A stretch of 64,000 nucleotides of DNA from an uncultured Aquimarina sp. (GTDB lineage: Bacteria > Bacteroidota > Bacteroidia > Flavobacteriales > Flavobacteriaceae): positions 1 to 64,000 of the forward strand of contig CANMLS010000023.1 of NCBI GenBank assembly GCA_947498785.1. Reading direction: 5' to 3'. Position 1 is the stretch's first letter, and the number at the start of each line of letters is the position of its first letter. Made by a program: the position numbers and the translations under genes. Below are positions 53,201-62,770 of this stretch, one piece after another. A model generated the notes under the pieces. It saw nothing but the letters and a program-made list of their open reading frames with translations. It did not search any database and was not told the origin of the DNA.

Positions 53201-55933
53201 ATGAATTATACCATTTCCCTTGTTTTATTGATATTATTAAGAACATCTTTGGTGTGTGATGCACAAGAATCTCAGGATTTTAATCAAATACTTAATACGG
53301 ATATCGATATTGAACTGAAGGAACAAAAAATAGATTCCTTTTTTAAGAAAAATGCACTGATTTTAAATGATTTAGAAACATCAAACTATTATCGACAATT
53401 TGGGCTATGGTATTTTAGAAATTGGAACAAAAACAAAAATAGGATGCTTTTAAAAAAAGCAATTTTATATACAGAAAAATCGAAGCAAAATCGAAGCCAT
53501 TTAGATAATACATCACTAAGTAAGATATTATATAATCTAGGCGTCTTCAATTCAAAAAACAATGATTTTTTTGCAGCTATTGATAATTTTAATGAAGTAA
53601 TCGAAATTTGCACAAATGAAAAAAAAATTCTTTCGACTTATGTTGCATTAGGTGAAGCACATCAGAAAATAGGAGATTTTCATAAAGCTTTGAAAAATAT
53701 AGAAAAAGCTATTGAACTTTCTAATGGGAAGATGCTTTATCAACGTAAAATAGTTGATGGATATTTGCAAGGGGCTGACATATATTCCTTAATGGGATAT
53801 AAAGAATATTCTACAGAAATTCAATTAAATTTAGAAAAATCGGATTCTATTCTCAACCTAGTTTCATATAATAAGTTAGAACAAAAAAACCGCATTTATC
53901 AAATCGAAGGAAATCGATTATTAAAGATCGAAAAATACTCAGAAGCGGCTGTATCTTTTTTTAAAGTTTTAGAAAATATACACTCCCAAGATTCTATTAG
54001 TAAAGCTATGGTCCATAATAGTATTGGTGTGGTGTTTTTGCGTTTAAAAAAGTATGATAAAGCATTGATAAACTTACAAAAAGCAATTTCATATAACCCT
54101 AAATTAACGCTACCCTATGAAAATATGGGAGATTTCTATATTGCACAACAAGAATTTGATAAAGGATTATACCAATATCAAAAAGCAATTAATTATACTG
54201 TTTCTAATAATCAAGAGTTTTCATATAACGATCTGATTCCTAAAGAAAAATTAGAACTAGCAGTCAATAAATATTATCTGTTACATCATTTAATTCAAAA
54301 AGCAAACGGCTGGGTACACTATTATCATTATGACCAGAATAAAAATCACTTGACACAAGCCTTAAAGACATTTAAACTGGCAGATGAATTGGTAGATATC
54401 ATCCGTTTTGAAAGTACAGCCTATAAATCCAAATTGTTTTGGAGAGAACAAGGTGCATCGTTATATATGAAAGCAGTAGAAACCTGTTATTTACTTCAGA
54501 AACCAGAAGAGGCCTATTATTTTATGGAAAAAAATAAGGCGTTATTATTACTGGAAGATATCACCAATGAACAAGCTAAAGAAAATGCAAAGTTACCCGT
54601 GACTATTGCCAAACGAGAATTTATGCTAAAGCAAGCTATATATTTATCAGAAAATGAACTGAATCATTTAACAATACAACCCAAAGATAGTCTACAACTC
54701 ATAAAAGATAAAGTATATCATAATAAGAGGATATATGAAAAATTTATAGATTCTATATCCCATGTATATCCAGCATACGCCACTAATAAAAAGAAGATAA
54801 AAGTATTACCATATTCGACATTTAATGCTACATATATTTCGGGAGAAGAGGTTGTAGTACAGTATATTCTTAATAAAAATCAGGGATATGGTTTGTTAAC
54901 GAGTATTGCAGGGCCTGTTTTTTTTGAAATTAAAGACGTTTTAATGCTTCAGGAAAATATTCTGGATATGCTTAAACAGTCTTCACAGCCTCTATTGAAT
55001 CAAGAAGAGTTAACGATGTATCATAAAAATGCTAATGCGATATTTAGACAAATAATACCACAGGAAGTATATGAGGTTGTCAAAGGAAAAAAACTAACAA
55101 TACTGCCTGATCACACTTTACAACAAATATCTTTTGATGGGCTTATTACGTCTATTCAAGAACATAGCTACTTTATAAAAGATGTTGAGATACGATACGC
55201 TTACTCTATGTCTTATCTGGATCGTAAAAATCAGTTTTCGCATCATCCAAAATATTCGTTTATGGGTTTGGCTCCTGTAACATTTACTATAAAAGAACTA
55301 GGAGACTTAAGATTTAGTAAAGAAGAAGTGATTTCAATTTCAGATATGTTTGAAGGAAATACATTGGTAGGAGAAAAAGCAACAAAATCTAATTTTCTGG
55401 ACACGATTAATCAATACGGGATAGTCCACCTTTCTACTCATGCAGATGTAGGAGATGGTGCAGATCCCTGGATTGCTTTTAAAGATGAAAAATTAACGTT
55501 GAATGAAGTTTATGCTACCAAAAACCAATCAGATATGGTAGTACTAAGTGCCTGTAAAACTTCTTTGGGAGAACTCAAAGAGGGTGAAGGTGTAATGAGC
55601 CTAGCCAGAGGTTTTTTTCATTCTGGAGCAAAAAGTGTAGTTTCTTCCTTATGGGCTACCAATGATAAATCCAGTAAGGAATTAATGATTGGTTTTTATA
55701 AAGAAATTGAACGAGGAGCGACCAAAGCATCTGCTTTACGCAACGCTAAACTAAACTATATAAACACACATAATGGCAGTGAATTATCTCCTTTTTACTG
55801 GGGAGCTTTAATACTCATTGGAGATAATTCTTCGATCTCTTTATCTCAAAACTCATATTATTGGTACTGGACTGTATTGTTTATCGTTTTAGTTTTTATT
55901 ATTGGTGCTTTTTACGTTCGAAGAAAAAGATAA
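53201..55933 (+). CDS. TPR-CHAT caspase-like protease, exported and membrane-anchored
   Basis: The 910-residue product has a signal peptide (ISLVLLILLRTSLVCDAQ), TPR repeats through about residue 480 (ILYNLGVFNSKNNDFFAAIDNFNEVIEI, VALGEAHQKIGDFHKALKNIEKAIEL, AMVHNSIGVVFLRLKKYDKALINLQKAI), a linker, and a CHAT domain (about 600-880) with catalytic His747 (HLSTHAD) and Cys785 (VLSACKTSLGE). A C-terminal transmembrane helix (YWYWTVLFIVLVFIIGAFYV, about 886-906) with a basic tail anchors it in the inner membrane, with the protease in the periplasm. CHAT peptidases are separase/caspase relatives activated by partner binding. It follows the S8 lipoprotein gene and array repeats. Confidence 0.92.
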   Translation: MNYTISLVLLILLRTSLVCDAQESQDFNQILNTDIDIELKEQKIDSFFKKNALILNDLETSNYYRQFGLWYFRNWNKNKNRMLLKKAILYTEKSKQNRSHLDNTSLSKILYNLGVFNSKNNDFFAAIDNFNEVIEICTNEKKILSTYVALGEAHQKIGDFHKALKNIEKAIELSNGKMLYQRKIVDGYLQGADIYSLMGYKEYSTEIQLNLEKSDSILNLVSYNKLEQKNRIYQIEGNRLLKIEKYSEAAVSFFKVLENIHSQDSISKAMVHNSIGVVFLRLKKYDKALINLQKAISYNPKLTLPYENMGDFYIAQQEFDKGLYQYQKAINYTVSNNQEFSYNDLIPKEKLELAVNKYYLLHHLIQKANGWVHYYHYDQNKNHLTQALKTFKLADELVDIIRFESTAYKSKLFWREQGASLYMKAVETCYLLQKPEEAYYFMEKNKALLLLEDITNEQAKENAKLPVTIAKREFMLKQAIYLSENELNHLTIQPKDSLQLIKDKVYHNKRIYEKFIDSISHVYPAYATNKKKIKVLPYSTFNATYISGEEVVVQYILNKNQGYGLLTSIAGPVFFEIKDVLMLQENILDMLKQSSQPLLNQEELTMYHKNANAIFRQIIPQEVYEVVKGKKLTILPDHTLQQISFDGLITSIQEHSYFIKDVEIRYAYSMSYLDRKNQFSHHPKYSFMGLAPVTFTIKELGDLRFSKEEVISISDMFEGNTLVGEKATKSNFLDTINQYGIVHLSTHADVGDGADPWIAFKDEKLTLNEVYATKNQSDMVVLSACKTSLGELKEGEGVMSLARGFFHSGAKSVVSSLWATNDKSSKELMIGFYKEIERGATKASALRNAKLNYINTHNGSELSPFYWGALILIGDNSSISLSQNSYYWYWTVLFIVLVFIIGAFYVRRKR

Positions 55934-55940
55934 ATATAAT

Positions 55941-55987
55941 AGGTAACTCAGTATTTCAAACATATTTTTCTTAATACTGAGTTACCT
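55941..55987. repeat. 15-bp-stem hairpin downstream of the CHAT gene
   Basis: AGGTAACTCAGTATT (55941-55955) pairs perfectly with AATACTGAGTTACCT (55973-55987) over a 17-base loop. It lies 8 bp after the CHAT stop. No T run follows it, so if it terminates it is not by the usual mechanism; an mRNA 3' end or processing structure is possible. I see nothing else in 55988-56185. Confidence 0.75.
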
Positions 55988-56185
55988 AAATCTGGCCTCT
56001 CAAGAATTTTCACATCTAACCACATTATTTTAGAATACTCATTATAATCAAATCGAGCATGTGATGATACCGAAATACTTATCTGGTTTCATTTTATAAT
56101 AAAATAGAAAGAAAAAGAATGTTTTTGTTTTTTAAACCCGTTTTATGTAATAGATTTTTTAATGCATAATGCGGGTTAAACATAA

Positions 56186-56222
56186 CCGTCCTATGAACTA
56201 TCAGACATAATTCATAGAACGG
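56186..56222 (-). terminator. Hairpin downstream of the T9SS surface protein gene
   Basis: CCGTCCTATGAA (56186-56197) and TTCATAGAACGG (56211-56222) pair with one mismatch around a 13-base loop, 31 bp beyond the stop at 56253 on the minus strand. A T-rich stretch is only partly present, so terminator function is tentative. Confidence 0.5.
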
Positions 56223-56252
56223 ATTATTTATAATTTGATACAAAAAGGATGT

Positions 56253-58160
56253 TTATTGTATCGCCAATTGTTTTGTGATTGTTTCTCCTGATTGTTTTAT
56301 AATTCGGATAAAATACATTCCTTTAGATATTCTTGTATCTAGTGGTATTTGGATATTTCCTTCTTGCTTAGCAAAAGGTAAATCAGTACTTTTTCCTGAT
56401 AAGGTTACTAATTCAATCTTTTGAATTACTTCCTTAGAAGATGTAGCAATGGTAAGTGTTTTTCCTGTTGAAGCAGGATTAGGATACATCTCTATTTTTG
56501 AGAAAGAAACGGGTTGTTTATCTTCTGAGTATTCTGAATATAATTCATAAATAGCACCAGAGGAGATCAACTCATTTATTTCTCGAATATAACCACTGTC
56601 AGGTTCATAAGGATGTTCTTTGGTTTCTAAGATAAACCCACCGATATTGTTTCTGCTATTATTTTTCTGAATCTGGATTCTAAAATATATTCTAGTTTCT
56701 GTCCATCCCATACATTCGTTCCAAATCCCATGTTTGATATAATACCAGGTATCAGTACTTAAATCAGAGTAAGATACAGCATCGGTAGAACAGCAATAGG
56801 TAGTTCCTATCACGTTATCATTACTATCATACAAATCCCAAAGATGGTATACAAATACGGGATTAGCATCTGCCTGAGTGTTAACCACTACATTTCCATT
56901 AAAATCGGTAGATATACTAATGTTAAAATTAGAGGTTTGTCCTGTCCAACTAACTGGTGTAGTAACGATTTGTCTATTCTCTCGCCATGGATAACAAGCA
57001 TTTCTATCACTATCTTTCCACACGCCATGTTTGATATAATAGTTTTTTGTCCAGCTTAATCCAGTAAATGTATAGGTGTTTCCTCCTTGTATTGTACCTA
57101 CTTGTGTTCCTCCTGTGATACCACCATTAGTAGTTTCAAACAATCCCCACCATTGGTTTGCTGTAGGTTCTGTTGTGGTAACTTCTACAGAAATGGTACC
57201 ATCTCCTGCACAAAAGGTATTCATAGTAAAGTTAGGATTCAATAATACGTTGCCTAATACGGTAAATCGTTTAGTTAACGGTAGCCAACCATTACAAGCA
57301 TTATTAAGAGCTACTTTGATTTCATATTCATATCCAATTTCAAAAGATGTTGGGATGGCTGCAAATAATGTAGTCAAATTAATCGTATTTAATTCTCCTG
57401 CAGTCCACCCTAATCCAGATACATATTGAAAATTCCCCAAGGAACCAGCTGGCCTTCGCCATGCATCAATAAAGTAATTATTTTCATGAGTAGAAGCAGA
57501 ACCATTTAAGAAAATAGTTTCTCCTGCGCAAAAAGTATTTTTTTCTGTACCCGATGTGTCTTCAAAATGGAAATCTACAGCTAGGTTGTTTTTTTCAATA
57601 ACAATATCATCTATTGACATTTCTGCTTGTTTTGCGGGACCATTATAAAGAGGGTTGATCAAAAGCGTTGTGTAATCTGTATTAGGTGTAAATGTAGTAG
57701 TAACTGTATGCCAACCACTTCCCAAATATGCGCTGATTGTATTTGAAAATATATTTTGCTCAGTTAGAATATTTCCACCTTGTAAATTTACAGCTCTTAA
57801 GTTTATAGTCCCATGGTCACTAATGTGTTGATTTCCTCTATCATTTGTTCTTACTTTAAAGGAAACGGTATAACATTCTCCTTTTTCAAAAGGAACAGGT
57901 GTCTGTAAGGCTTCATAACTTCCATAACCAGACCACATCCAACCATAAGGGTTGGAAGGTACTCCCCATAAAGCAGGATGACTCCTGAATTCTGTCCATC
58001 CAGTTACCCAATCTGCCCAAGGAGTATTTATAAAATTGAAATCTGGACAATTAGAGTCATAATCAGAAAAATCTCCGTTAATTACTAAATTATTATTTGC
58101 TGTACCCCAATAGGAACAGAGCATCAAAAAAAGTAAAATCACTGTATTTTTAATTTTCAT
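56253..58160 (-). CDS. T9SS-secreted surface protein with carbohydrate-binding-like N-terminus
   Basis: From the ATG at 58160 the product has 635 residues. A signal peptide (TVILLFLMLCSYWGTA) is followed by a DUF642/carbohydrate-binding-like beta-sandwich (about 20-190: LVINGDFSDYDSNCPDFNF, TLLINPLYNGPAKQAEMSIDDIVIEK). Then come several beta-sandwich modules that share a W-x(n)-YYIKHG-W pattern twice (KNYYIKHGVWKD and TWYYIKHGIWNE), and a T9SS type A sorting domain at the end (MYPNPASTGKTLTIATSS, IELVTLSGKSTDLPF, GMYFIRIIKQSGETITKQLAIQ). A binding or adhesive role on the cell surface is likely; no catalytic motif is apparent. Confidence 0.85.
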   Translation of the reverse strand: MKIKNTVILLFLMLCSYWGTANNNLVINGDFSDYDSNCPDFNFINTPWADWVTGWTEFRSHPALWGVPSNPYGWMWSGYGSYEALQTPVPFEKGECYTVSFKVRTNDRGNQHISDHGTINLRAVNLQGGNILTEQNIFSNTISAYLGSGWHTVTTTFTPNTDYTTLLINPLYNGPAKQAEMSIDDIVIEKNNLAVDFHFEDTSGTEKNTFCAGETIFLNGSASTHENNYFIDAWRRPAGSLGNFQYVSGLGWTAGELNTINLTTLFAAIPTSFEIGYEYEIKVALNNACNGWLPLTKRFTVLGNVLLNPNFTMNTFCAGDGTISVEVTTTEPTANQWWGLFETTNGGITGGTQVGTIQGGNTYTFTGLSWTKNYYIKHGVWKDSDRNACYPWRENRQIVTTPVSWTGQTSNFNISISTDFNGNVVVNTQADANPVFVYHLWDLYDSNDNVIGTTYCCSTDAVSYSDLSTDTWYYIKHGIWNECMGWTETRIYFRIQIQKNNSRNNIGGFILETKEHPYEPDSGYIREINELISSGAIYELYSEYSEDKQPVSFSKIEMYPNPASTGKTLTIATSSKEVIQKIELVTLSGKSTDLPFAKQEGNIQIPLDTRISKGMYFIRIIKQSGETITKQLAIQ

Positions 58161-58459
58161 TGTATTAGTTTTTAAGAGATGCCTACTCATTCGCTTTTCG
58201 GCTTACGCGCTCTGTAAACAGAGTTATTGATGGATTGATCAGACCCAAAGCAATTGCTAATTTGTACATAGGAGTAAATGAGTATAACATTGTTACCCAT
58301 CATTTTTGTTTTATTTTGAGATGATCGTTTTTTGTAGGAGTATTTCTAAAGTAATTCGAGTAGAATTCTAATGGGCTTATATTGTACAAAGATTAACAAA
58401 TCACGAAATGAATTTTATTTGGGAACAGTTATTTTTATCATTTGTTTTTAATACATTAG

Positions 58460-59296
58460 AATATCGATAACCAAACCAAATATCAAGATCCGAATTTTGG
58501 GAAGATAAATATTTCTCAATGTAATACTTCTATTAAATACAGAGGAAAAACTACTGGAGTTGCCTTAAAATATGTTATCGAGGGAAAAGAATGCTATGAT
58601 GTTAACACCAATCAATTCGCCCTAAGTAAAGGACAATTCATCCTTTTAAGAGAAGATGTAAATTATACAATGTTTGCAAAAAATATTCAAACAGGAGGTT
58701 TTTGCCTAGATATCAATCCAGAATTGTTGCATATTGAATTATCAGATTTTTTAGATAATGATTTATTATTTAATCAACCTTTTTCGGGGGTATTACCGAT
58801 GCAATTAGGAAAGTCTTTATATGATTTTTCTAACGCTTTTTCGATTTACAATTTTAAGCAAGACTCTATAGATATCATTCAAATTTTTAAAGAAAATTTA
58901 CTTAATTTTCATAGAGAAATGAATATTATTGGAGATGCAGTACAGGGTATTACCAAAAAAGTGAATACACAAAAATCCTTGATTTCAAAGCTTTTTAAAG
59001 CAAGAGAATATATTCATAGGTATTATACACATAAAATAACACTTGATGTATTAGCTAAGGTATCAGGAATTTCAAAATTTCATTTTGCAAGAGTTTTTAA
59101 GAATTGCTTTAGCAAGACTCCATTAGAGATGCAGGAACAATTGCGAATGGAAAAAGCTAAAACACTGATACATAAGGACCATATTTCTTTAACATCTATC
59201 GCTGATCAATTGGGATATACAGATTTGGCTTTGTTTTCTAAACGGTTTAAGAAGTATTATAAAATTCCTCCTTCCCGATACAAAATAGCAAGATGA
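58460..59296 (+). CDS. AraC-family regulator without a canonical start codon
   Basis: The frame is open from 58460 (after a stop at 58457-58459) to 59296, 278 codons. Residues from 58463 on read as a typical AraC N-terminal sensor (YQDPNFGKINISQC, TGVALKYVIEGKECYDVN, FILLREDVNYTM), and the C-terminus is a clear AraC double helix-turn-helix (HKITLDVLAKVSGISKFHFARVFKNCFSKTPLEMQ, TSIADQLGYTDLALFSKRFKKYYKIPPSRYK). The first ATG is at 58670, in the middle of the sensor domain, and no in-frame ATG, GTG or TTG precedes it. Translation may begin at an ATC/ATT codon, or the N-terminus is disrupted. 58161-58459 holds no other gene. Confidence 0.75.
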   Translation, partial: NIDNQTKYQDPNFGKINISQCNTSIKYRGKTTGVALKYVIEGKECYDVNTNQFALSKGQFILLREDVNYTMFAKNIQTGGFCLDINPELLHIELSDFLDNDLLFNQPFSGVLPMQLGKSLYDFSNAFSIYNFKQDSIDIIQIFKENLLNFHREMNIIGDAVQGITKKVNTQKSLISKLFKAREYIHRYYTHKITLDVLAKVSGISKFHFARVFKNCFSKTPLEMQEQLRMEKAKTLIHKDHISLTSIADQLGYTDLALFSKRFKKYYKIPPSRYKIAR

Positions 59297-59347
59297 TACA
59301 AATCATATTATAATATTCATCTTATTCTTGTAATTAAAAAAATAGGT

Positions 59348-60655
59348 TTGAAAAATCAAAAGAAGAGTTTAGCAGGTTTAGTAATTGTAATTGTTTTATT
59401 CAGTTGTCAACATAAGGTTTATGGTCAGTCTAATGAATGGAATGAGATAACCAATACATTCATAAAAGAGTATAAAGAACTTAATCTTCCTGCTATTCAA
59501 CTTTCTTTTGTGGATAATATTAAAAATATTCAAAGTATAGCATCGGTTCATGCACAAGAAGCGGTGTTTAGTACTTTAGAAAATAGACTTCAAAAAATAA
59601 ATAAAAATCAATTGTCTGATCATGAAAAATTAGATTATGACTTGATACTTTATGAATGTCAACTTAATCGTGATAGAATAGCTATTGAAAAAAAATGGTT
59701 GAATAGAAAAGAAGATAGTATCCCAGAAACCAAAATATTTGATGTCCCTGACGGAAAAGAGTGGTATACTTATTTTTTGAAAAAATGGGTAGACAAAGAG
59801 ACAACACCAGAAGAAATATATGCTCTTGGTATCAAAGAAATAGAAAAAGTAAAAACCAAAATGAAAGCCATACAAGTAAAATCAGGTATGGATAGCCTTA
59901 CGTTCAGTAAACATATCAAGGACTCTTCATTTTTTTATACCAATATTGATACTGTTCAGCAGAGTTTTTTGGAAATCAAAAAGAAAGTATCTAAGAAATT
60001 ACCAGAGTTATTTCCATTTTTGGATAGTATTCCCGATGTAGAAATAAAACTTGGCACTAATAAAAATTTAGCTCAGGTGCCAGGGTTTTATAGAGATCGT
60101 ACTTTTTACTATAATTATTTTAATTCTTCTTTTAATAAGAGGCAGGTTGGTTGGTTATATATTCATGAAGCAATGCCAGGACATCATTATCAAATCATGG
60201 TTGAGTTATCTAGACCACGTTCAGAAATACAAAAGATATTTAGCTATAGAGGAGTAGGAGAAGGGTGGGCTGCATATATAGAAGAACTAGGTAGTGAAAT
60301 AGGAGCGTATCAAAATATATACGATGAATTAGGAAAATGGGAGTGGGATATTATACGTTCGGTAAGAGTAGTATTGGATGTAGGGTTGAATTATCATGGT
60401 TGGAGTGATCAAAAAGCTTTAGAATTTTGGCAACAACACATTAAGGGGCAAGATGATATTGCTTTTCGAGAAATTAATAGAATGAAAAGATGGCCAGCAC
60501 AAGTGATTACCTATAAATATGGATCAAATAAAATTCTTGAATGGAAATCAGAACTCGAAAAAAATAAAAAGTTTGACCTTAAAGAATTTCATAGAAATAT
60601 TTTAAAAAGAGGATTGTTACCCTATTCAATATTAAGAAAGCAATTGGGGCTGTAA
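59348..60655 (+). CDS. DUF885 metallopeptidase-like protein (exported)
   Basis: The 435-residue product starts at TTG 59348. The signal peptide (SLAGLVIVIVLFSCQHKVYGQ) could be a lipobox (LFSC, Cys20) or end at GQ. The DUF885 domain fills the rest, with the zinc site HEAMPGHH (His273, Glu274, His279, His280), and the downstream GEGWAAYIEELGSE that supplies a third ligand in the family. It is a likely dipeptidase or peptidase acting in the periplasm. It lies 51 bp after the AraC-type gene on the same strand. Confidence 0.88.
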   Translation: MKNQKKSLAGLVIVIVLFSCQHKVYGQSNEWNEITNTFIKEYKELNLPAIQLSFVDNIKNIQSIASVHAQEAVFSTLENRLQKINKNQLSDHEKLDYDLILYECQLNRDRIAIEKKWLNRKEDSIPETKIFDVPDGKEWYTYFLKKWVDKETTPEEIYALGIKEIEKVKTKMKAIQVKSGMDSLTFSKHIKDSSFFYTNIDTVQQSFLEIKKKVSKKLPELFPFLDSIPDVEIKLGTNKNLAQVPGFYRDRTFYYNYFNSSFNKRQVGWLYIHEAMPGHHYQIMVELSRPRSEIQKIFSYRGVGEGWAAYIEELGSEIGAYQNIYDELGKWEWDIIRSVRVVLDVGLNYHGWSDQKALEFWQQHIKGQDDIAFREINRMKRWPAQVITYKYGSNKILEWKSELEKNKKFDLKEFHRNILKRGLLPYSILRKQLGL

Positions 60656-60753
60656 TATATTATACTAAGATTAACAAATCTCAGTATAAATTGTATCTAA
60701 GGACTAGTATTTTTGTTAGTGTAAGTGAAAAATAAAACCTTAATATTAGATAC

Positions 60754-61590
60754 ATGACAGTTAAACCATTGGAAAGTATACCATTCGAATCGATAATGGA
60801 TTGCTTTCTGACTTCGTTTAAAAATTATTTTGTCGAAATGCCAACTGATTTTCAGTATTATAAAACAAGGTGGAAAAACGCTAAGGTTCGCTATGATTTG
60901 TCTTATGGGATGTTTGATGGTGATGTTCTTGTTGGATTTATTATTAATGGCATTGACAAACGAAATGGAGAAGTCATTGCTTTTAATACAGGAACAGGTG
61001 TGCTACCTGAATATAGAGGAAAAAGAATCGTGAAATCTATTTATAAATATGCCATCAAAGATTTAAAACAACATCATATCACCAAATGTTCTTTAGAAGT
61101 AATACAAGATAATATAGTTGCTATTAAATCTTACGAAAGTATTGGTTTTCAAAAGTGTAAACGTTACAAATGTTTTAAAGGAGAAGTGCAGAATAATAAT
61201 ATTGCTCATGTTGATTTAAACGAGATAACATACAAGCAACTTGATTGGGAGAATATCCCTAATCAAAAATTCTATTCTTGGGATAATCATAAAAACTCCA
61301 TTAAAAATGGTGACTATCGTTACATTCAGGTATTAAAAGATAACACCCCAGAATCCTATTTTATTATTAATCCTTCAAATGGCTATTTGGCTCAATTTGA
61401 TGTTATGTCTCAAAATGAATCCAGTTGGGATCGTTTGTTTTCAGGAATTAAGATAATCTCAGATACTGTAAAAATTAATAATGTAGATGACAGACTTCAT
61501 GATAAACTAGAGTATTTAAACACTATAGGTCTTAAAAACACAGTTGATCAATATGAAATGGAGTTAAACATTGGAGAGCTATACTATTGA
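60754..61590 (+). CDS. GNAT-family N-acetyltransferase
   Basis: The 278-residue product has an N-terminal GNAT domain (about 1-150): ESIPFESIMDCFLTSFKNYF, the acetyl-CoA-binding GTGVLPEYRGKRIVKSIYKYA (Arg/Gln-x-x-Gly-x-Gly/Lys loop, here EYRGKRI), and KCSLEVIQDNIVAIKSYESIGFQ. The C-terminal ~125 residues are a second, divergent domain. It acetylates an unknown amine in the cytoplasm. It is 20 bp upstream of the polysaccharide deacetylase gene. Confidence 0.85.
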   Translation: MTVKPLESIPFESIMDCFLTSFKNYFVEMPTDFQYYKTRWKNAKVRYDLSYGMFDGDVLVGFIINGIDKRNGEVIAFNTGTGVLPEYRGKRIVKSIYKYAIKDLKQHHITKCSLEVIQDNIVAIKSYESIGFQKCKRYKCFKGEVQNNNIAHVDLNEITYKQLDWENIPNQKFYSWDNHKNSIKNGDYRYIQVLKDNTPESYFIINPSNGYLAQFDVMSQNESSWDRLFSGIKIISDTVKINNVDDRLHDKLEYLNTIGLKNTVDQYEMELNIGELYY

Positions 61591-61610
61591 ATTGAATACT
61601 ACTATATCAC

Positions 61611-62510
61611 ATGAAATTTTTTTTATATACTATGATGTTGTTGATCTCAGCAAAAATGATATCACAACCTACGATAAGCTTTACTTTTGATGATGGTATT
61701 ACAGAAGATCGATGTGGATATTCTTTTAAAGATTGGAATGCGATGTTACTGGGTCATCTCGAAAAAGCAAATATCAAGACAATTTTCTTTGTAACAGGAA
61801 AGAATAAAATAGATGAAAACGGAAAATTTTTATTAAATAGTTGGAATGAAAAAGGACATAGGATAGGAAACCACACATATACACACCCCTATTATAATAG
61901 TAAAAAGGTAAGTTTCAAGGATTTTTCTGGAGAATTAATCAAAACCGATGAAGTAATTAATGGTTATAGTAACTATATCAGGCTATTTAGATTTCCATAT
62001 TTAAAAGAAGGTAATACTCAAGGAAAAGTAGATAGTATTCGTCAGTTTTTAAAAGAGAAAAAATATAAAAACGGGCATGTTACTATAGATGCTTCCGATT
62101 GGTATATTGATAGTCGATTAAGAAAGAGACTAAAAGAAAATCCTGATGCAGATATAGAAGGGTTCAAAAATTTTTATCTCCAACATATTTTTGAAAGAGC
62201 CACATTCTATGAAGATCTTTCTCACAAAATAACGGGTAGACATATTAATCATACATTACTATTGCATCATAATTTGACAGCAGCATTATTTTTAGATGAT
62301 TTAATACATATGTTTAAAGAAAAAGGATGGAAAATAATCCCAGCAGATGAAGCATATAAAGACCTAATTTTTAAAGAAAACCCAAAACATGCTGGTGAAA
62401 GTTTGATTTGGGCTTTGGCAAAAGATTCTGGGGATTTTGAAGACATTTTAAGATATCCTGCAGAAGATAGTAGATATGAAAAGGATAAAATGGATCGCCT
62501 AGGGTTATAA
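61611..62510 (+). CDS. Exported polysaccharide deacetylase family protein
   Basis: The 299-residue product has a signal peptide (FLYTMMLLISAKMISQ) and a NodB-homology domain. The metal-binding motif 1 TFDDG is present, and motif 2 HxxxH in GNHTYTHPYY is intact; ASDWYID and LLLHHN are plausible motifs 4 and 5. Enzymes of this family remove acetyl groups from chitin- or peptidoglycan-type sugars. The exported location and the adjacent acetyltransferase gene suggest an envelope or extracellular glycan substrate. A strong terminator follows after 138 bp. Confidence 0.87.
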   Translation: MKFFLYTMMLLISAKMISQPTISFTFDDGITEDRCGYSFKDWNAMLLGHLEKANIKTIFFVTGKNKIDENGKFLLNSWNEKGHRIGNHTYTHPYYNSKKVSFKDFSGELIKTDEVINGYSNYIRLFRFPYLKEGNTQGKVDSIRQFLKEKKYKNGHVTIDASDWYIDSRLRKRLKENPDADIEGFKNFYLQHIFERATFYEDLSHKITGRHINHTLLLHHNLTAALFLDDLIHMFKEKGWKIIPADEAYKDLIFKENPKHAGESLIWALAKDSGDFEDILRYPAEDSRYEKDKMDRLGL

Positions 62511-62648
62511 ATAATGGATATAGATTAGAATTAATCATATTTTTCTATAAAATTTAGTTTTAGAGTCTCAAAAAGAAGGGCTGGAATATGTTTTTTCTTT
62601 TTCTATCTAGTAGTTTAAAAAACAAAGGATTACTAAACTTTTAATGTT

Positions 62649-62676
62649 AAAAAGTGTTCTGAAATGAACACTTTTT
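62649..62676. terminator. Bidirectional-looking terminator before pheS
   Basis: Perfect 11-bp stem AAAAAGTGTTC / GAACACTTTTT with loop TGAAAT at 62649-62676. A on the left and T on the right allow termination from either side. Confidence 0.9.
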
Positions 62677-62740
62677 GTATTTGAAAAAGAATAGAGATCA
62701 AAATAGCTGAATGTGCTATCCTAACTTAACCTAAATTACG

Positions 62741-62748
62741 TAAATTTG
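62741..62748 (+). promoter_or_regulatory. -7 promoter element of pheS
   Basis: TAAATTTG is a perfect TAnnTTTG box 22 bp before the pheS ATG at 62771. A clear -33 TTG at the usual distance was not found. Confidence 0.45.
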
Positions 62749-62770
62749 CCCTTCTATTAAGAAAATAGTG

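Noticed and set aside
55941..55987. Interpreting the CHAT downstream hairpin as a standard terminator
   Set aside because: The stem is long, but it is followed by AAATC, not a T run.
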